DNA from: Rhodomicrobium sp. Az07
GTDB lineage: Bacteria > Pseudomonadota > Alphaproteobacteria > Rhizobiales > Rhodomicrobiaceae
NCBI RefSeq assembly: GCF_018619475.1
Contig: NZ_JAHFZG010000009.1
Span: 1 to 64,000 of the forward strand
Length of the DNA: 64,000 nt
Direction of reading: 5' to 3'
The position numbers were made by a program, and so were the translations under genes. This document shows positions 45,001 to 54,594 of the stretch, piece by piece. Each line of letters starts with the position of its first letter. The stretch's first letter is position 1. Below the pieces are notes generated by a model. That model had not been told where the DNA came from. It made no database searches and saw nothing but the letters and a program-made list of their open reading frames with translations.

Positions 45001-45024
45001 GACGGAATACGATCGGTATCCGTC
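45001..45024 (-). terminator. Hairpin after dapD
   Basis: Nine-base stem (GACGGA paired with TCCGTC and TAC with GTA, one bulged A) followed on the minus strand by CTTTAAATC, 59 bases after the dapD stop. Likely ends or attenuates the dapD transcript before the DUF805 gene. Confidence 0.5.
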
Positions 45025-45082
45025 TTATGAACTTCGTTTCCCAAGCCGCCCGCGTTCAGGAACCATCCGAACGCGCGACATT

Positions 45083-45922
45083 CTACTCGCGCAAAAGCTC
45101 GTTGATGGATGTCTTCGACCGCGTCTTTTCATCGACGCGCTTGACGATCACCGCGCAATAGAGCGACGGACCCGGCTCGCCGGAAGGCAGCGGCTTGCCC
45201 GGCATCGCGCCCGACACCACCACCGAATAAGGCGGCACGCGGCCATAGAAAACCTCCCCGGTCGCGCGATCCACGATTTTCGTGGACTGGCCGAGATAGA
45301 CGCCCATCGACAGCACAGAACCTTCGCCGACGACGACGCCTTCGGCGACCTCCGCGCGGGCGCCGATAAAGCAATTATCCTCGATGATCACCGGCCCCGC
45401 CTGTAGCGGCTCCAGCACGCCGCCGATGCCCGCGCCGCCCGAGAGATGCACGTGCTTGCCGATCTGCGCGCAGGAGCCGACCGTCGCCCATGTATCGACC
45501 ATCGTGCCTTCGCCGACATAGGCGCCGACATTCACGAAGGAGGGCATGAGGACGGCGTTCTTCTCGATGAAGGCGGACCGGCGCACGATGGAGCCCGGCA
45601 GCGCGCGAAAGCCGGCGGCGCGGAACCGCGCGTCGTCCCAGCCCGAGAATTTCGACGGCACCTTGTCCCACCACGGCCCCGGCGCTTCGCCATCGCCCAT
45701 GAGCGCGTTGTCGTTCAGACGAAAGGAGAGAAGCACGGCTTTCTTCAGCCATTGATTGACGACCCATTCGCCGCCGACCTTCTCGGCCACGCGCGCCTTG
45801 CCGTCGTCGAGCAGCGCGAGGGCCGCCTCGACCGCGTCGGCGATCTCGCCCTTCTGCCCGAACCGGATGGCCTGGCGATCCTCGAACGCGGCATCGATGA
45901 CCGCCTTCAGATCATTCGTCAT
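45083..45922 (-). CDS. dapD: Tetrahydrodipicolinate N-succinyltransferase
   Basis: 279 aa from the ATG at 45922, with GGGAGG upstream. Adds succinyl to tetrahydrodipicolinate in lysine synthesis. Left-handed beta helix with hexapeptide repeats from about residue 105 ([40 protein letters not shown]...[16 protein letters not shown]). The N-terminal helical domain and [25 protein letters not shown] are typical. Confidence 0.96.
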   Translation of the reverse strand: MTNDLKAVIDAAFEDRQAIRFGQKGEIADAVEAALALLDDGKARVAEKVGGEWVVNQWLKKAVLLSFRLNDNALMGDGEAPGPWWDKVPSKFSGWDDARFRAAGFRALPGSIVRRSAFIEKNAVLMPSFVNVGAYVGEGTMVDTWATVGSCAQIGKHVHLSGGAGIGGVLEPLQAGPVIIEDNCFIGARAEVAEGVVVGEGSVLSMGVYLGQSTKIVDRATGEVFYGRVPPYSVVVSGAMPGKPLPSGEPGPSLYCAVIVKRVDEKTRSKTSINELLRE

Positions 45923-46099
45923 GGCTGGAAACCTCCCGCTTTCTTCATCCAAATGCGTGCCCTCTGGCGGCACCGTCTGTCAAGCAGCTTGGAGGATCGC
46001 ATCTTGCGGCTTAACGCGGCCTTCAGTACACAACCTGAAAGAGCATCACGAAGACGGACGCATCCTTTATTCTGGATGCAAATGCGAGTGAGGGGCCAA

Positions 46100-46630
46100 A
46101 TGCCAGCTTTTCCGTCTTCGAAGCGCGCCGCGCAAATATGCCTTGCAGTGCTGCTGCTTTCCGTATCGGGCGTCGGTGCGGCGACCGCCGCCGGGTTCGA
46201 GTGTCCCGAGATCGGCAAGGGCGAGGTGCGGATTTCGCCCGCGCAGGCGAAGGTATTCACGGAGGGCAGCTCCTCGGATCTGGCGAACGAAATCACAAGC
46301 CTGATCGTGAGCCTGAAGTCTCAGCGGCCCGGCATCGACTATTCGAGCCTGCTGAATGCCGCGATGGCGGCATATTGCCCGGTCATCGCGGACGCGAAGA
46401 ACCTGAGCGCGCAGGAGAAGTCGTCCCGCATCTGGAAGTTCGAAGCGGTGATGCGCGAGAGGCTTGCGTCGCAGATCTCATCGGCCGGCGATTCATCCAT
46501 CCTGGCGCAGGTCGACATCTCGCCGAAGGTTTACGAGGCGCTGCGCGACAAGGCCGTTTCACTCGGCCAAACGCCATCGAAATACATGGCGTCCCTCCTC
46601 GACAAGGCTGTATCGGAAGCCGGGCAATAG
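46100..46630 (+). CDS. Exported protein of unknown function
   Basis: 176 aa from the ATG at 46100 (GAGGGG ribosome site); ATGs at 46076 and 46082 are also in frame. Signal peptide AAQICLAVLLLSVSGVGAATAAG. The mature part contains two cysteines (FECPEIGKG, AYCPVIADA) that may form a disulfide, and helical segments. The last 45 residues (AQVDISPKVYEALRDKAVSLGQTPSKYMASLLDKAV) look like a ribbon-helix-helix-like helical pair, unusual on an exported protein. No family recognised. Confidence 0.7.
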   Translation: MPAFPSSKRAAQICLAVLLLSVSGVGAATAAGFECPEIGKGEVRISPAQAKVFTEGSSSDLANEITSLIVSLKSQRPGIDYSSLLNAAMAAYCPVIADAKNLSAQEKSSRIWKFEAVMRERLASQISSAGDSSILAQVDISPKVYEALRDKAVSLGQTPSKYMASLLDKAVSEAGQ

Positions 46631-46690
46631 CGCTCTCTTCCCGTTGCAAGGCTGACGCGACCGGGCGCATGGCACCGGCCGCAAACTGTC

Positions 46691-46761
46691 GCTTGCGCAG
46701 CCGTGCTCGTCGAACCGAACCCCTCGCCTTGAGCGCGGCGACGATTTCTTCAGGCGTCGCC
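46691..46761 (-). repeat. Decayed copy of the prpE 3' end
   Basis: 71 bases that align with the last 72 bases of prpE (48298-48369) at about 85 percent by eye, same orientation, with one base deleted and the stop codon changed (TAA to CAA). Translated in pieces it still reads PATPEEIVAALKARG against PATLEEIAAALKAKG. Confidence 0.8.
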
Positions 46762-46878
46762 GGAAGCGGACCAGCCGCCGGGGTCGGCTCGTTCTCATCC
46801 ATTCCTCCGCAGCCCGACAGGCAATGAGCGGGACTTTTCCACATCCCGAAACCCTGTTGCCTTTACGCAAGCGCCCTG

Positions 46879-46903
46879 AATAGTATACCCCTCTAGGTTA
46901 TAT
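46879..46903 (+). promoter_or_regulatory. Probable DmeR operator
   Basis: AATAGTATACCCC followed by TCTAGGTTATAT, 24-48 bases before the dmeR start: an A/T-flanked C-tract of the kind bound by RcnR/DmeR repressors. Predicted autorepression of dmeRF, relieved by nickel or cobalt. Confidence 0.5.
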
Positions 46904-46926
46904 TTTTGGGGAAGGCTTCTGTCGGC

Positions 46927-47199
46927 ATGGCGCATACCACCATCTACAAGGAGGCTCTGCTTGCTCGCGTTCGGCGCTTGAAAGGTCAGTTCGAAGGCGT
47001 GGAACGCGCCCTGGAGGCCGAAGCCGAATGCGCCGAGGTGCTGCGCCAGTTGGCTTCGATCCGTGGCGCCTTGGCCGGTCTGACTTCCGAGATCATGGAA
47101 GGGCATGTGCGCGGGCATATCCTCGCGGCAGATACGGAAGAAGACCGGAGCAAGGGCGCCGAAGAACTGATCCAGGTCATACGCACATACATGAAGTGA
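46927..47199 (+). CDS. dmeR: Ni/Co-responsive repressor, RcnR/CsoR family
   Basis: 90 aa from the ATG at 46927. DUF156 four-helix repressor. The four RcnR metal ligands are at identical positions: His3 (MAHTT), Cys35 (EAECAEVL), His60 and His64 (EGHVRGH), the HCHH fingerprint of nickel/cobalt sensors rather than the copper or formaldehyde types. Conserved RVRRLKGQ DNA-binding patch. It precedes the dmeF efflux gene by 21 bases, the dmeRF arrangement known in rhizobia. Confidence 0.9.
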   Translation: MAHTTIYKEALLARVRRLKGQFEGVERALEAEAECAEVLRQLASIRGALAGLTSEIMEGHVRGHILAADTEEDRSKGAEELIQVIRTYMK

Positions 47200-47220
47200 C
47201 GTAACGCGGGAGAACGGCCG

Positions 47221-48189
47221 GTGACTCAGAACACCGCAACGAATTTCGTCCACGAGCACATATTCCTCGGACAGCATCACCAACGCAACGAACGCAAGGT
47301 CTGGCTTGTCATCGCGTTGACGGCCAGCATGATGGTCGTCGAGATCGTGGCGGGGACGATATACGGCTCCATGGCGCTCATCGCGGACGGGTGGCATATG
47401 TCGACCCACGCCGGGGCCATGCTCATCACGGCGCTCGCCTATCTCTATGCGCGGCGGCATGCGCACGATCCTCGCTTCACCTTCGGAACCGGAAAGCTGG
47501 GCGACCTCGCCGGGTTCTCAAGCGCGATTGTGCTTGCGCTCGTTGCGCTTCTGATCGGATGGGAAAGTCTCGTGCGGCTCGCCAATCCGATTCCGATCAG
47601 CTTCGAACAGGCGATCACGGTCGCGATCCTGGGGCTCGCCGTGAACCTCGTCAGCGCATGGCTGCTCAAGGACGACCATTCGCACCACCACCATCACGGG
47701 CACGCGCACGATCACAGCCACGACGACCACGATCATGAGAACCACCATGCCCGCGACAACAACCTTCGCGCTGCATATCTGCATGTGCTCGCCGACGCAT
47801 TGACTTCGGTTCTGGCGATTGTCGCCCTCCTGCTCGGAAGCATCTACGGCTGGCTCTGGGCCGATCCCGTCATGGGCGTTGTCGGCGCGTTGGTCATCGC
47901 GCGCTGGTCTTGGGGACTGGTCCGCGACGCGGGCGGCGTGCTGCTCGACATGGTGCCGAAGCATGACAACCTCGAAGCCGAAATCAGGTCGGCTATCGAG
48001 GTCGGCGGCGAGCGCATCACCGATCTCCACGTGTGGCAAGTCGGCCCCGGCCATCACGCGGCCATCGTGGCGCTCGCATCGGCCCATCCGCGTGCGCCGT
48101 CTTACTACAAGGCGCGACTGGCCTCGATTCACGAACTCTCGCACGTCACTGTGGAGGTCGAGCCGCTCCCCATCGCGAAGGCTGCCTAG
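47221..48189 (+). CDS. dmeF: Cation diffusion facilitator, Ni/Co efflux (DmeF type)
   Basis: 322 aa from a GTG start with GGGAGA upstream. Six membrane helices; metal sites HADGWH-type segment ALIADGWHMSTHAGAM in helix II and LHVLADALTSVLAI in helix V. The loop between helices IV and V is extremely His/Asp-rich (DDHSHHHHHGHAHDHSHDDH), as in DmeF. Exports divalent nickel/cobalt from the cytoplasm. A C-terminal cytoplasmic domain (ITDLHVWQVGPGHHAAIVAL) completes the CDF layout. Confidence 0.93.
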   Translation: MTQNTATNFVHEHIFLGQHHQRNERKVWLVIALTASMMVVEIVAGTIYGSMALIADGWHMSTHAGAMLITALAYLYARRHAHDPRFTFGTGKLGDLAGFSSAIVLALVALLIGWESLVRLANPIPISFEQAITVAILGLAVNLVSAWLLKDDHSHHHHHGHAHDHSHDDHDHENHHARDNNLRAAYLHVLADALTSVLAIVALLLGSIYGWLWADPVMGVVGALVIARWSWGLVRDAGGVLLDMVPKHDNLEAEIRSAIEVGGERITDLHVWQVGPGHHAAIVALASAHPRAPSYYKARLASIHELSHVTVEVEPLPIAKAA

Positions 48190-48297
48190 CCTTGTCGTTC
48201 TGGAAGCGGGGGCGTCGAGACAACTCGCCCCCGCACGGACGGGCCGAACGGGGGCGGTTATGTGCGTGTGAAGGCGCGAAAGCCTCCGGTCCGCAGC

Positions 48298-48369
48298 GCT
48301 TACGCGGCTTCGCTCGTCGACCCGAAGCCCTTCGCCTTGAGCGCGGCGGCGATTTCTTCGAGCGTCGCC
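48298..48369 (-). repeat. Intact prpE 3' end, direct repeat partner
   Basis: The last 24 codons of prpE; direct repeat of 46691-46761 on the other side of the dmeRF module. Confidence 0.8.
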
Positions 48370-50240
48370 GGATCGTCGATGGTGGCGGGCATCTTGTACG
48401 CCTCGCCGTCGGCGATCTTGCGCATGGTGCCGCGAAGGATCTTGCCGGAGCGCGTCTTCGGCAGGCGGTTCACCGTGAGCACCGTCTTGAACGCCGCCAC
48501 CGGGCCGATCTGATCGCGCACCATGGCGACGATCTCTTTTTCGATCACGTTGATCTCGCGGATCACGCCTGCCTTCAGCAGCACGAAGCCCGCGGCCACC
48601 TGTCCCTTGAGACCGTCCGCCACACCGATCACCGCGCATTCGGCGACGTCCGGATGGTTCGCGACAACTTCCTCGATGGCGCCGGTCGAAAGCCGATGGC
48701 CCGCCACGTTGATGATGTCGTCAGTGCGCGCCATCACGAAGACATAGCCGTCCTCATCGATGTAGCCCGCGTCGGCGGTCTTGTAGTAGCCCGGATATTC
48801 GATGAGGTAGCCTTCGATGAAGCCCCGATCGTTGTTCCACAGCGTCGGCAGACAGCCTGGCGGCATCGGCAGGCGGATCGACAGAGCGCCGGTCTGGCCG
48901 CGCGCGACTTCCTCATTCGACTCATTCAGTACGTGAAGCTCGTAGCCCGGCAGCGCGAAGGTGGGCGAGCCGAGCTTGATCGGCGTCGTACCGAGCCCCG
49001 CGCAGTTGCCCGCGATGGCCCAGCCCGTTTCCGTCTGCCACCAGTGGTCGATGACCGGAACCTTCAACAGGTCTTCCGCCCATTGCACCGTGTTCGGGTC
49101 CGCGCGCTCGCCCGCGAGGAACAGATATTTCAGGCTCGACACGTCGTAATGGGCGAGGAACGAGCCTTGCGGATCTTCCTTCTTGATCGCGCGGAACGCC
49201 GTCGGCGCGGTAAACAGCGCCTTCACCTTGTGCTGCGCGATGACGCGCCAGAACGCGCCCGCGTCCGGCGTGCCGACGGGCTTTCCCTCGTAGACGATGG
49301 TGGTCGCGCCGTGCAGCAGCGGCCCGTAGACGATGTAGGAATGGCCGACGACCCAACCCACGTCCGACGAGGCCCAGAACACTTCGCCCGGATCGATGTC
49401 GTAATGGTTCTTCATCGTCCATTTCAGCGCGACCATATGGCCGCCGATGTCGCGGACGACGCCCTTCGGGCGGCCGGTCGTGCCGGACGTATAAAGGATG
49501 TAAGCCGGGTCCGTCGAAGCCATCGGCTCGCAGGGAGCGCTGACGCCGCGCGCCTTCGCGTCGTCGAGAAGCGCCGCATAATCGAAATCGCGGCCTTCGA
49601 TGAGCGTCGCAAGTTCCTGCGGGCGCTGCACGATGATGCAAACCTCGGGCTTCACCGAGGAAAGCTCGATGGCGTGGTCGAGGAGCGGCTTGTAGTGGAT
49701 GACGCGGGTCACTTCGATGCCGCAGGACGCGGTGATGACCGCCTTCGCCTGCGTGTCCTCGATGCGGATGGCGAGTTCGTTCGCCGCGAAGCCGCCGAAC
49801 ACCACCGAGTGGATCGCGCCGATGCGGGCGCAGGCCAGCATCGCAATAAGCGCCTCGGCGATCATCGGCATGTAGACGATGACGCGGTCGCCCTTGCCGA
49901 TGCCCTTTTCCTTCAGCACGCCCGCGAAGGTGGCGACTTCCGTCAGGAGGTCGGCATAGGTCAGGATGCGCACCTGGCCCGTGACAGGGCTGTCGTAGAT
50001 GATGGCGGGCTGATCGGCGCGGCCGTTCTTAACGTGGCGGTCGATGCAGTTCCAGGCCGTGTTCGTGACGCCGCCCGTGAACCAGCGGCCGTAAACGCCT
50101 TCGTTCGCGTCGAAGATCTTCTTCGGCTGCTCGAACCAGTCGATCTCGCGTGCGGCTTCGGCCCAGAAACCCTCCGGGTCGCGCTTCCAGCTCTCGTAAA
50201 CGTCGTGATAGCGGCTTTGAGCCGGATTTGGCGAAGTCAT
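48300..50240 (-). CDS. prpE: Propionyl-CoA synthetase (acyl-CoA synthetase, PrpE type)
   Basis: 646 aa, full length. Activates propionate (possibly acetate) with ATP and CoA. AMP-binding signature YILYTSGTTGRPKGVV followed by the PrpE-type RDIGGHMVALKW, then WWQTETGWAIAGN, YKTADAGYIDEDGYVFVMARTDDIINVAGHR and the acylatable lysine in LPKTRSGKILRGTMR. N-terminal ACAS_N domain (SRYHDVYESWKRDPEGFWAE). The choice of PrpE over Acs rests on the RDIGGH segment and length. Confidence 0.92.
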   Translation of the reverse strand: MTSPNPAQSRYHDVYESWKRDPEGFWAEAAREIDWFEQPKKIFDANEGVYGRWFTGGVTNTAWNCIDRHVKNGRADQPAIIYDSPVTGQVRILTYADLLTEVATFAGVLKEKGIGKGDRVIVYMPMIAEALIAMLACARIGAIHSVVFGGFAANELAIRIEDTQAKAVITASCGIEVTRVIHYKPLLDHAIELSSVKPEVCIIVQRPQELATLIEGRDFDYAALLDDAKARGVSAPCEPMASTDPAYILYTSGTTGRPKGVVRDIGGHMVALKWTMKNHYDIDPGEVFWASSDVGWVVGHSYIVYGPLLHGATTIVYEGKPVGTPDAGAFWRVIAQHKVKALFTAPTAFRAIKKEDPQGSFLAHYDVSSLKYLFLAGERADPNTVQWAEDLLKVPVIDHWWQTETGWAIAGNCAGLGTTPIKLGSPTFALPGYELHVLNESNEEVARGQTGALSIRLPMPPGCLPTLWNNDRGFIEGYLIEYPGYYKTADAGYIDEDGYVFVMARTDDIINVAGHRLSTGAIEEVVANHPDVAECAVIGVADGLKGQVAAGFVLLKAGVIREINVIEKEIVAMVRDQIGPVAAFKTVLTVNRLPKTRSGKILRGTMRKIADGEAYKMPATIDDPATLEEIAAALKAKGFGSTSEAA

Positions 50241-50495
50241 AGGCAGTCCTCCAGATTGCCCGCATAGTGCTCAAAGTGGCGGCTGTTCCGCAAGATGCGA
50301 ACTGCGGCAAAAAAGCCGTCCGGAGAAGCAGGAGCTTGCTTCTTTGGTATAAGCTTGCGGCCTTTTTGTACGAAGATGACGAAGCGCCACGATTGAGCGC
50401 AATTTTCAGAAATCGGCTTGTTTCGATCCGCGCCGCTCCGATTTTGAGTTATAAAAGCCCCCGCGGGAGCCGATCTTTCGAAGAGGAATTCCACG

Positions 50496-51077
50496 ATGCC
50501 GCTAATCGAAATGCCGTTCCTCACCACCGTCTGCGGGCTGGAGGAACTGGCCGGACATTCGTCGCGCGAGGTGAGCCACGTTCTGTCGATCCTCGATCCC
50601 GACGAACCCGAGCCGCCGGCTTTTGGCACTTACGGAGAGCACGCGCGGCTTGAGATGCGGTTTCACGACATCATCGAGGAGACGGCCGGACACATCGCGC
50701 CGACGCCCGACGACGTTGCGCAAATGCTGGCGTTCGGGCGCGACTCGGTGGCCGAGGCCGGGAGCCTCAGGCACTTGCTCGTTCACTGCCACATGGGAAT
50801 TTCGCGCTCGACCGCCACAATGGCGCTGCTGCTTGCGCAGTCGCAGCCGACGCTCGCCGCCGATTCGATCATGATGCATATCTTCGCGATGCGAGACAAG
50901 GCATGGCCGAACCTGCGCATTCTGGAGTTTGGCGAAGCGATCCTGGGCAGGAACGGCGAGTTCACGCAGGCGGCGGGAGCGATCTACCGGATTCAGCTCG
51001 AACGCCGACCGGAGATCCGCGAGTTTTTCGTCAACGCCGGACGCGGCCGCGAAATCGACGCAGCGGACCGCGTATAG
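50496..51077 (+). CDS. Protein-tyrosine/dual-specificity phosphatase-like protein
   Basis: 193 aa, GAAGAGG ribosome site. The phosphatase loop HCHMGISRSTATMALLLAQ has the Cys98-x5-Arg104 signature. The upstream segment contains a possible general-acid region (LDPDEPEPP). The family is common in rhizobia as a single-domain tyrosine phosphatase of unknown substrate. No kinase gene is adjacent. Confidence 0.88.
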   Translation: MPLIEMPFLTTVCGLEELAGHSSREVSHVLSILDPDEPEPPAFGTYGEHARLEMRFHDIIEETAGHIAPTPDDVAQMLAFGRDSVAEAGSLRHLLVHCHMGISRSTATMALLLAQSQPTLAADSIMMHIFAMRDKAWPNLRILEFGEAILGRNGEFTQAAGAIYRIQLERRPEIREFFVNAGRGREIDAADRV

Positions 51078-51159
51078 TCGAAAAAGCAGCGCGTGCAAAT
51101 CGCGCTGCCGTCATCTCGTTTGACTGAGACGCGTTACTCGAACTGGCGGGACGCCGAAC

Positions 51160-51366
51160 TTACTTCACGGCGATGATGACGTCCGAAGACTTGATGATGG
51201 CGGACGCTTCCATGCCGTCTTTCAGGCCAAGATCTTCGACGGACTCATTTGTGATCGCGGCGGTGATCGTCGTTCCGCCGACGTCGAGCATGACATGCGC
51301 CGTCGTCGTGCCCTTGATAACCTTGGTGATCTTGCCGGTGAATACATTCCGCGCGCTGACTTTCAT
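51160..51366 (-). CDS. Molybdate-binding Mop-domain protein (molbindin)
   Basis: 68 aa, one Mop/TOBE domain: SARNVFTGKITKVIKGTTTAHVMLDVGG...ITNESVEDLGLKDGMEASAIIKSSDVIIAV. Molbindins form hexamers that store or buffer molybdate in the cytoplasm. AAGGAG ribosome site before the ATG. The promoter contains a motif shared with modA (see 51454-51474), linking it to molybdenum control. Confidence 0.92.
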   Translation of the reverse strand: MKVSARNVFTGKITKVIKGTTTAHVMLDVGGTTITAAITNESVEDLGLKDGMEASAIIKSSDVIIAVK

Positions 51367-51453
51367 CGGGGGGCTCCTTTATAAACGATCAGCATAAGGT
51401 CGCACACAAAGTATGGCGTTCTTGCGAAACCGCAAGTGCGGATTCGAGGCAAT

Positions 51454-51474
51454 GCTATATAATATATTATACAT
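51454..51474. promoter_or_regulatory. Putative Mo-box upstream of the molbindin gene
   Basis: GCTATATA, 7 bases, ATACAT, within an AT-rich palindrome (TATAATATATTATA). The same two half-motifs with the same 7-base spacing occur before modA. Resembles ModE operators (TATATA half-sites). About 88 bases upstream of the start codon. Confidence 0.5.
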
Positions 51475-51545
51475 ATCGCCTGAACCGGGCGGACCTATTT
51501 ATCTTCGTCGTTGGCGCAACAGGTTGGCGCTTGGCAGGGGGCACC

Positions 51546-54305
51546 TCACCCGGTGTTCCTGATGCCGGCGGCCACGCCGTTGATCGAAATCTGAATCGCC
51601 AGCCGGATCTTTTCCGCGTGATCGCCGCGCCGCCAGCGCTTCAACAACTCGATCTGAAGATGGTTCAGCGGCGCGATATACGGAATGCGCCGGGAAATTA
51701 CGCGCGCTAGCGGCGGGTTATCGGCGAGACGATGCGGCGACCCGGTTATGATGTTCAGAGCCTCGACGGCGGCGTTCCATTCCACCAGCAGCGCCCCCGT
51801 CACGCGGCGCGCAAGCTGCCTGTCCGGCACGAGATCGGCATAGCGCCGCGCGATCCGCATGTCCGCCTTGGCAAGCACCATGTCCATGTTGGAAAGCAGC
51901 GCGCGGAAGAACGGCCATTCACGCCGCATGCGCCGTAACAGCGCCGTGCGTTCGAACGGAGCTTCCTTCGCGTAGGCGCGAACCGCCGTGCCGAAGCCGT
52001 ACCAGCCGGGAAGCGCCGCGCGCGCCTGTCCCCAGGAGAAGCTCCACGGGATCGCGCGCAAATCCTCGATGCGTTGTGTCGCCTTTCGGGAGGCGGGGCG
52101 CGAGCCGATGTTGAGTTCGGCGATTTCCGCAATGGGCGTGGCGGCGAAAAAGAAGGCGTCGAAGCCCTCCAGATCGTAAACGAGCGCGCGATACGACTTC
52201 ATGCTCAGTGCCGAAAGCTCCTCCGCCGCTTCGAGGAATTCGGGCGGGACAGGCTGCCGGGGCGACAGCAATGTCGCTTCGATGGAGGCGGCGGCGAGCG
52301 ATTCGAGATTGCGCCGGGCGATTTCCGCATGGGCGTATTTCGACGCGATCACCTCGCCCTGCTCCGTGATGCGGATCTGGCCGTTCACCGTGCCCGCGGG
52401 CTGCGCCAGCACGGCCTGATAAGTCGGGCCGCCACCGCGCCCCACCGTGCCTCCGCGCCCGTGGAAAAGACGCAGGCGCAGCCCGTCTTCCGCGCACAGT
52501 CCTTCGAGCGCGACCGACGCGCGGTAAACTTCCCAGTTGCTCGTGAAGAAGCCGCCGTCCTTGTTGCTGTCGGAATAGCCGAGCATCACCTCCTGAATGC
52601 CGTCGCCGGCAGCCGCGAGTCGATGGATGCCCGGCAGCGCGAAGAAGTCGCGCATGATGTGCTCGGCGCGGCGCAGGTCCGGGATGGTCTCGAACAGCGG
52701 CACCACGATCAGCGCCGCGCGCGCGTCCGCGTCGCCGAGCGCGCCCTTCATCAGCCCCGCCTCCTTCTGAAGCACGATGACTTCCAGAAGGTCGCTCACG
52801 GTCTCCGTGTGGCTGATGATGTACTGGCGGATGGCGCGCTCGCCATAGGTGGCGCGCAACATTTGCGCGGTGTCGAGGATGGCGAGTTCCGAGGCGGCGA
52901 GATCCGAATAAGCGGCCGTCGGGATGCGAAGCTGGCGCGGGTCGCGCAGCACCGAAAGCAGCACGGCCTGCTTTTCCTCTTCACCGAGGCTCTTGTATTC
53001 GGGCGCGACACGGGCGGTCGCCAGAAGCTCGGCGACCACCTCCTCATGCTTGTCGGAATTCTGGCGGAGATCGACGGTGGCGAGATGGAAGCCGAACACC
53101 TCGACGGCGCGGCGCAAGGGGCCGAGCCGCGTTTCGATCAGCGCGCCGCCCTTGTTCGCCCGAAGCGACTCCTCGATCACGACGAGGTCGGCGAGGAAAT
53201 CCTCGGCCCGCGCATAAGGCGCCGCGGAGGTGAGCGGCGGCCGGAGCGCGGACGTGTCGGCGAGCTTTCGCAGCGTCATGGCGAGCCGCGCATAGATGCC
53301 CGTCAGCGCGCGGCGATAAGGCTCGTCGGCTCGGTGCGGGTCGTTGTCGTTCGACCGCTCGGCCAGCGCCTTAAGCTCGGGCGTGCATTGCGTGAGGCGC
53401 GTGGACAGCGGCATTTCGATGCCGAGTTCGTTCACTTCGGTCAGATAATTGCGCAGCGCGATTTCGCTTTGCCGCCTGAGCGCCAGCCGCAGCGTGTCGG
53501 CGTTCACGTTCGGATTGCCGTCGCGGTCGCCGCCGATCCACGATCCCATCTGGAAGAAAGAGCCGACATGCGGCTTGCCGATGCGCTGTTCCAGCGTTTC
53601 GTAAAGGCGCGGGATTTCCGTGAGAAAGCTCGACTTGTAGAAGCGCAGCGCGTTCTCGATCTCGTCGGCGACCGTGAGACGGGTGGAGCGCAGCAGCCGC
53701 GTCTGCCAAAGTTGCAGCACTCGCCCACGCAGCAGCGCCTCGTTGCGCTTCAGTTCGAGGCCGGTGAGGCGGTCGCGTTCTTCGAGCAGGCGCTCTATGG
53801 AGCTTGTGGCATCGAGGATGCTGCGCCGCTGGACCTCGGTCGGATGCGCGGTCAGCACCGGCGAGACAAGGCTCGTCGCCAGCATGTCGAACACGGTGTC
53901 GGTTTCGATACCGGCTTTCGCCAGGCGGTCGAAGGTAAGGTCGAGGCTCCCTCCCTGCCCGTCGGGACGCTGCTCCAGGGCGACGCGCGCCGCGCGGATG
54001 CGGTGCCGGTCTTCCGCGATGTTGGCGAGGTGGGAAAAATAGCTGAAGGCGCGCGCGATGATCACCGCCTGTTCGGGCGTGACGCCGGCCATGATGTCGT
54101 CCAACGCACGGGCGGCGTCGGTATCGGCCTCGCGCTCGAAGGCGACACTCAGCCGCCGGATCGTCTCGATGATGCGGAAGGCTTCCTCGCCCTCCTGCTC
54201 GCGGATCGTGTCGCCGAGGAGCGCGCCCAGAAGGCGGATGTCGTCCTGAAGGCGGGATTCGAGATCGGAAAGACCGCCGAGGGCGGGACTAAGCGTGTCG
54301 ATCAT
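51546..54305 (-). CDS. ppc: Phosphoenolpyruvate carboxylase
   Basis: 919 aa from the ATG at 54305, with AAAGAGAG upstream. Carboxylates PEP to oxaloacetate. Catalytic His154 in [42 protein letters not shown] and the C-terminal GIRNTG are all intact. Supplies oxaloacetate to the TCA cycle and the aspartate family, including the lysine pathway encoded nearby. The open frame extends to 54452 without homology. Confidence 0.96.
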   Translation of the reverse strand: MIDTLSPALGGLSDLESRLQDDIRLLGALLGDTIREQEGEEAFRIIETIRRLSVAFEREADTDAARALDDIMAGVTPEQAVIIARAFSYFSHLANIAEDRHRIRAARVALEQRPDGQGGSLDLTFDRLAKAGIETDTVFDMLATSLVSPVLTAHPTEVQRRSILDATSSIERLLEERDRLTGLELKRNEALLRGRVLQLWQTRLLRSTRLTVADEIENALRFYKSSFLTEIPRLYETLEQRIGKPHVGSFFQMGSWIGGDRDGNPNVNADTLRLALRRQSEIALRNYLTEVNELGIEMPLSTRLTQCTPELKALAERSNDNDPHRADEPYRRALTGIYARLAMTLRKLADTSALRPPLTSAAPYARAEDFLADLVVIEESLRANKGGALIETRLGPLRRAVEVFGFHLATVDLRQNSDKHEEVVAELLATARVAPEYKSLGEEEKQAVLLSVLRDPRQLRIPTAAYSDLAASELAILDTAQMLRATYGERAIRQYIISHTETVSDLLEVIVLQKEAGLMKGALGDADARAALIVVPLFETIPDLRRAEHIMRDFFALPGIHRLAAAGDGIQEVMLGYSDSNKDGGFFTSNWEVYRASVALEGLCAEDGLRLRLFHGRGGTVGRGGGPTYQAVLAQPAGTVNGQIRITEQGEVIASKYAHAEIARRNLESLAAASIEATLLSPRQPVPPEFLEAAEELSALSMKSYRALVYDLEGFDAFFFAATPIAEIAELNIGSRPASRKATQRIEDLRAIPWSFSWGQARAALPGWYGFGTAVRAYAKEAPFERTALLRRMRREWPFFRALLSNMDMVLAKADMRIARRYADLVPDRQLARRVTGALLVEWNAAVEALNIITGSPHRLADNPPLARVISRRIPYIAPLNHLQIELLKRWRRGDHAEKIRLAIQISINGVAAGIRNTG

Positions 54306-54513
54306 GGCACTCTCTTTGAGCCGAACTCGGTTTTCGCCCGCCGGCTTCACAAGAGGAACCCGACGGCGCGGCTTGCAAGCTTCCTTCTTGTCCGAAGGCT
54401 GAACAAAAAACGTCGAATGCCGCGCTGCGTCATTTTGCGCGAAGCCGGCCAATTTGCCTAGCGTTTCCGTGAACGGGCAGGGACCTGTTTAATGTCGACA
54501 GTTTTTCCCGTCA

Positions 54514-54534
54514 GCTATATAGACAGGGATACAT
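54514..54534. promoter_or_regulatory. Putative Mo-box upstream of modA
   Basis: GCTATATA, 7 bases, ATACAT; the same motif and spacing as before the molbindin gene. It lies about 61 bases before the modA start, where a ModE-type repressor would block transcription at high molybdate. No modE gene is in the window. Confidence 0.5.
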
Positions 54535-54594
54535 TGCATATATACAGACGGACATATCTCACCCACCGATCCATCAGATCGAACGAGGAAAAGA

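Noticed and set aside
48033-50267. A 744-codon plus-strand frame opposite prpE
   Set aside because: Same antisense effect; the minus strand encodes a complete PrpE.
50322-50341. Hairpin AGAAGC/GCTTCT between prpE and the phosphatase gene
   Set aside because: Six-base stem with an 8-base loop and no T-tract; too weak to call.
52074-54461. A 795-codon plus-strand frame opposite ppc
   Set aside because: The minus strand encodes a complete, motif-intact PEP carboxylase.
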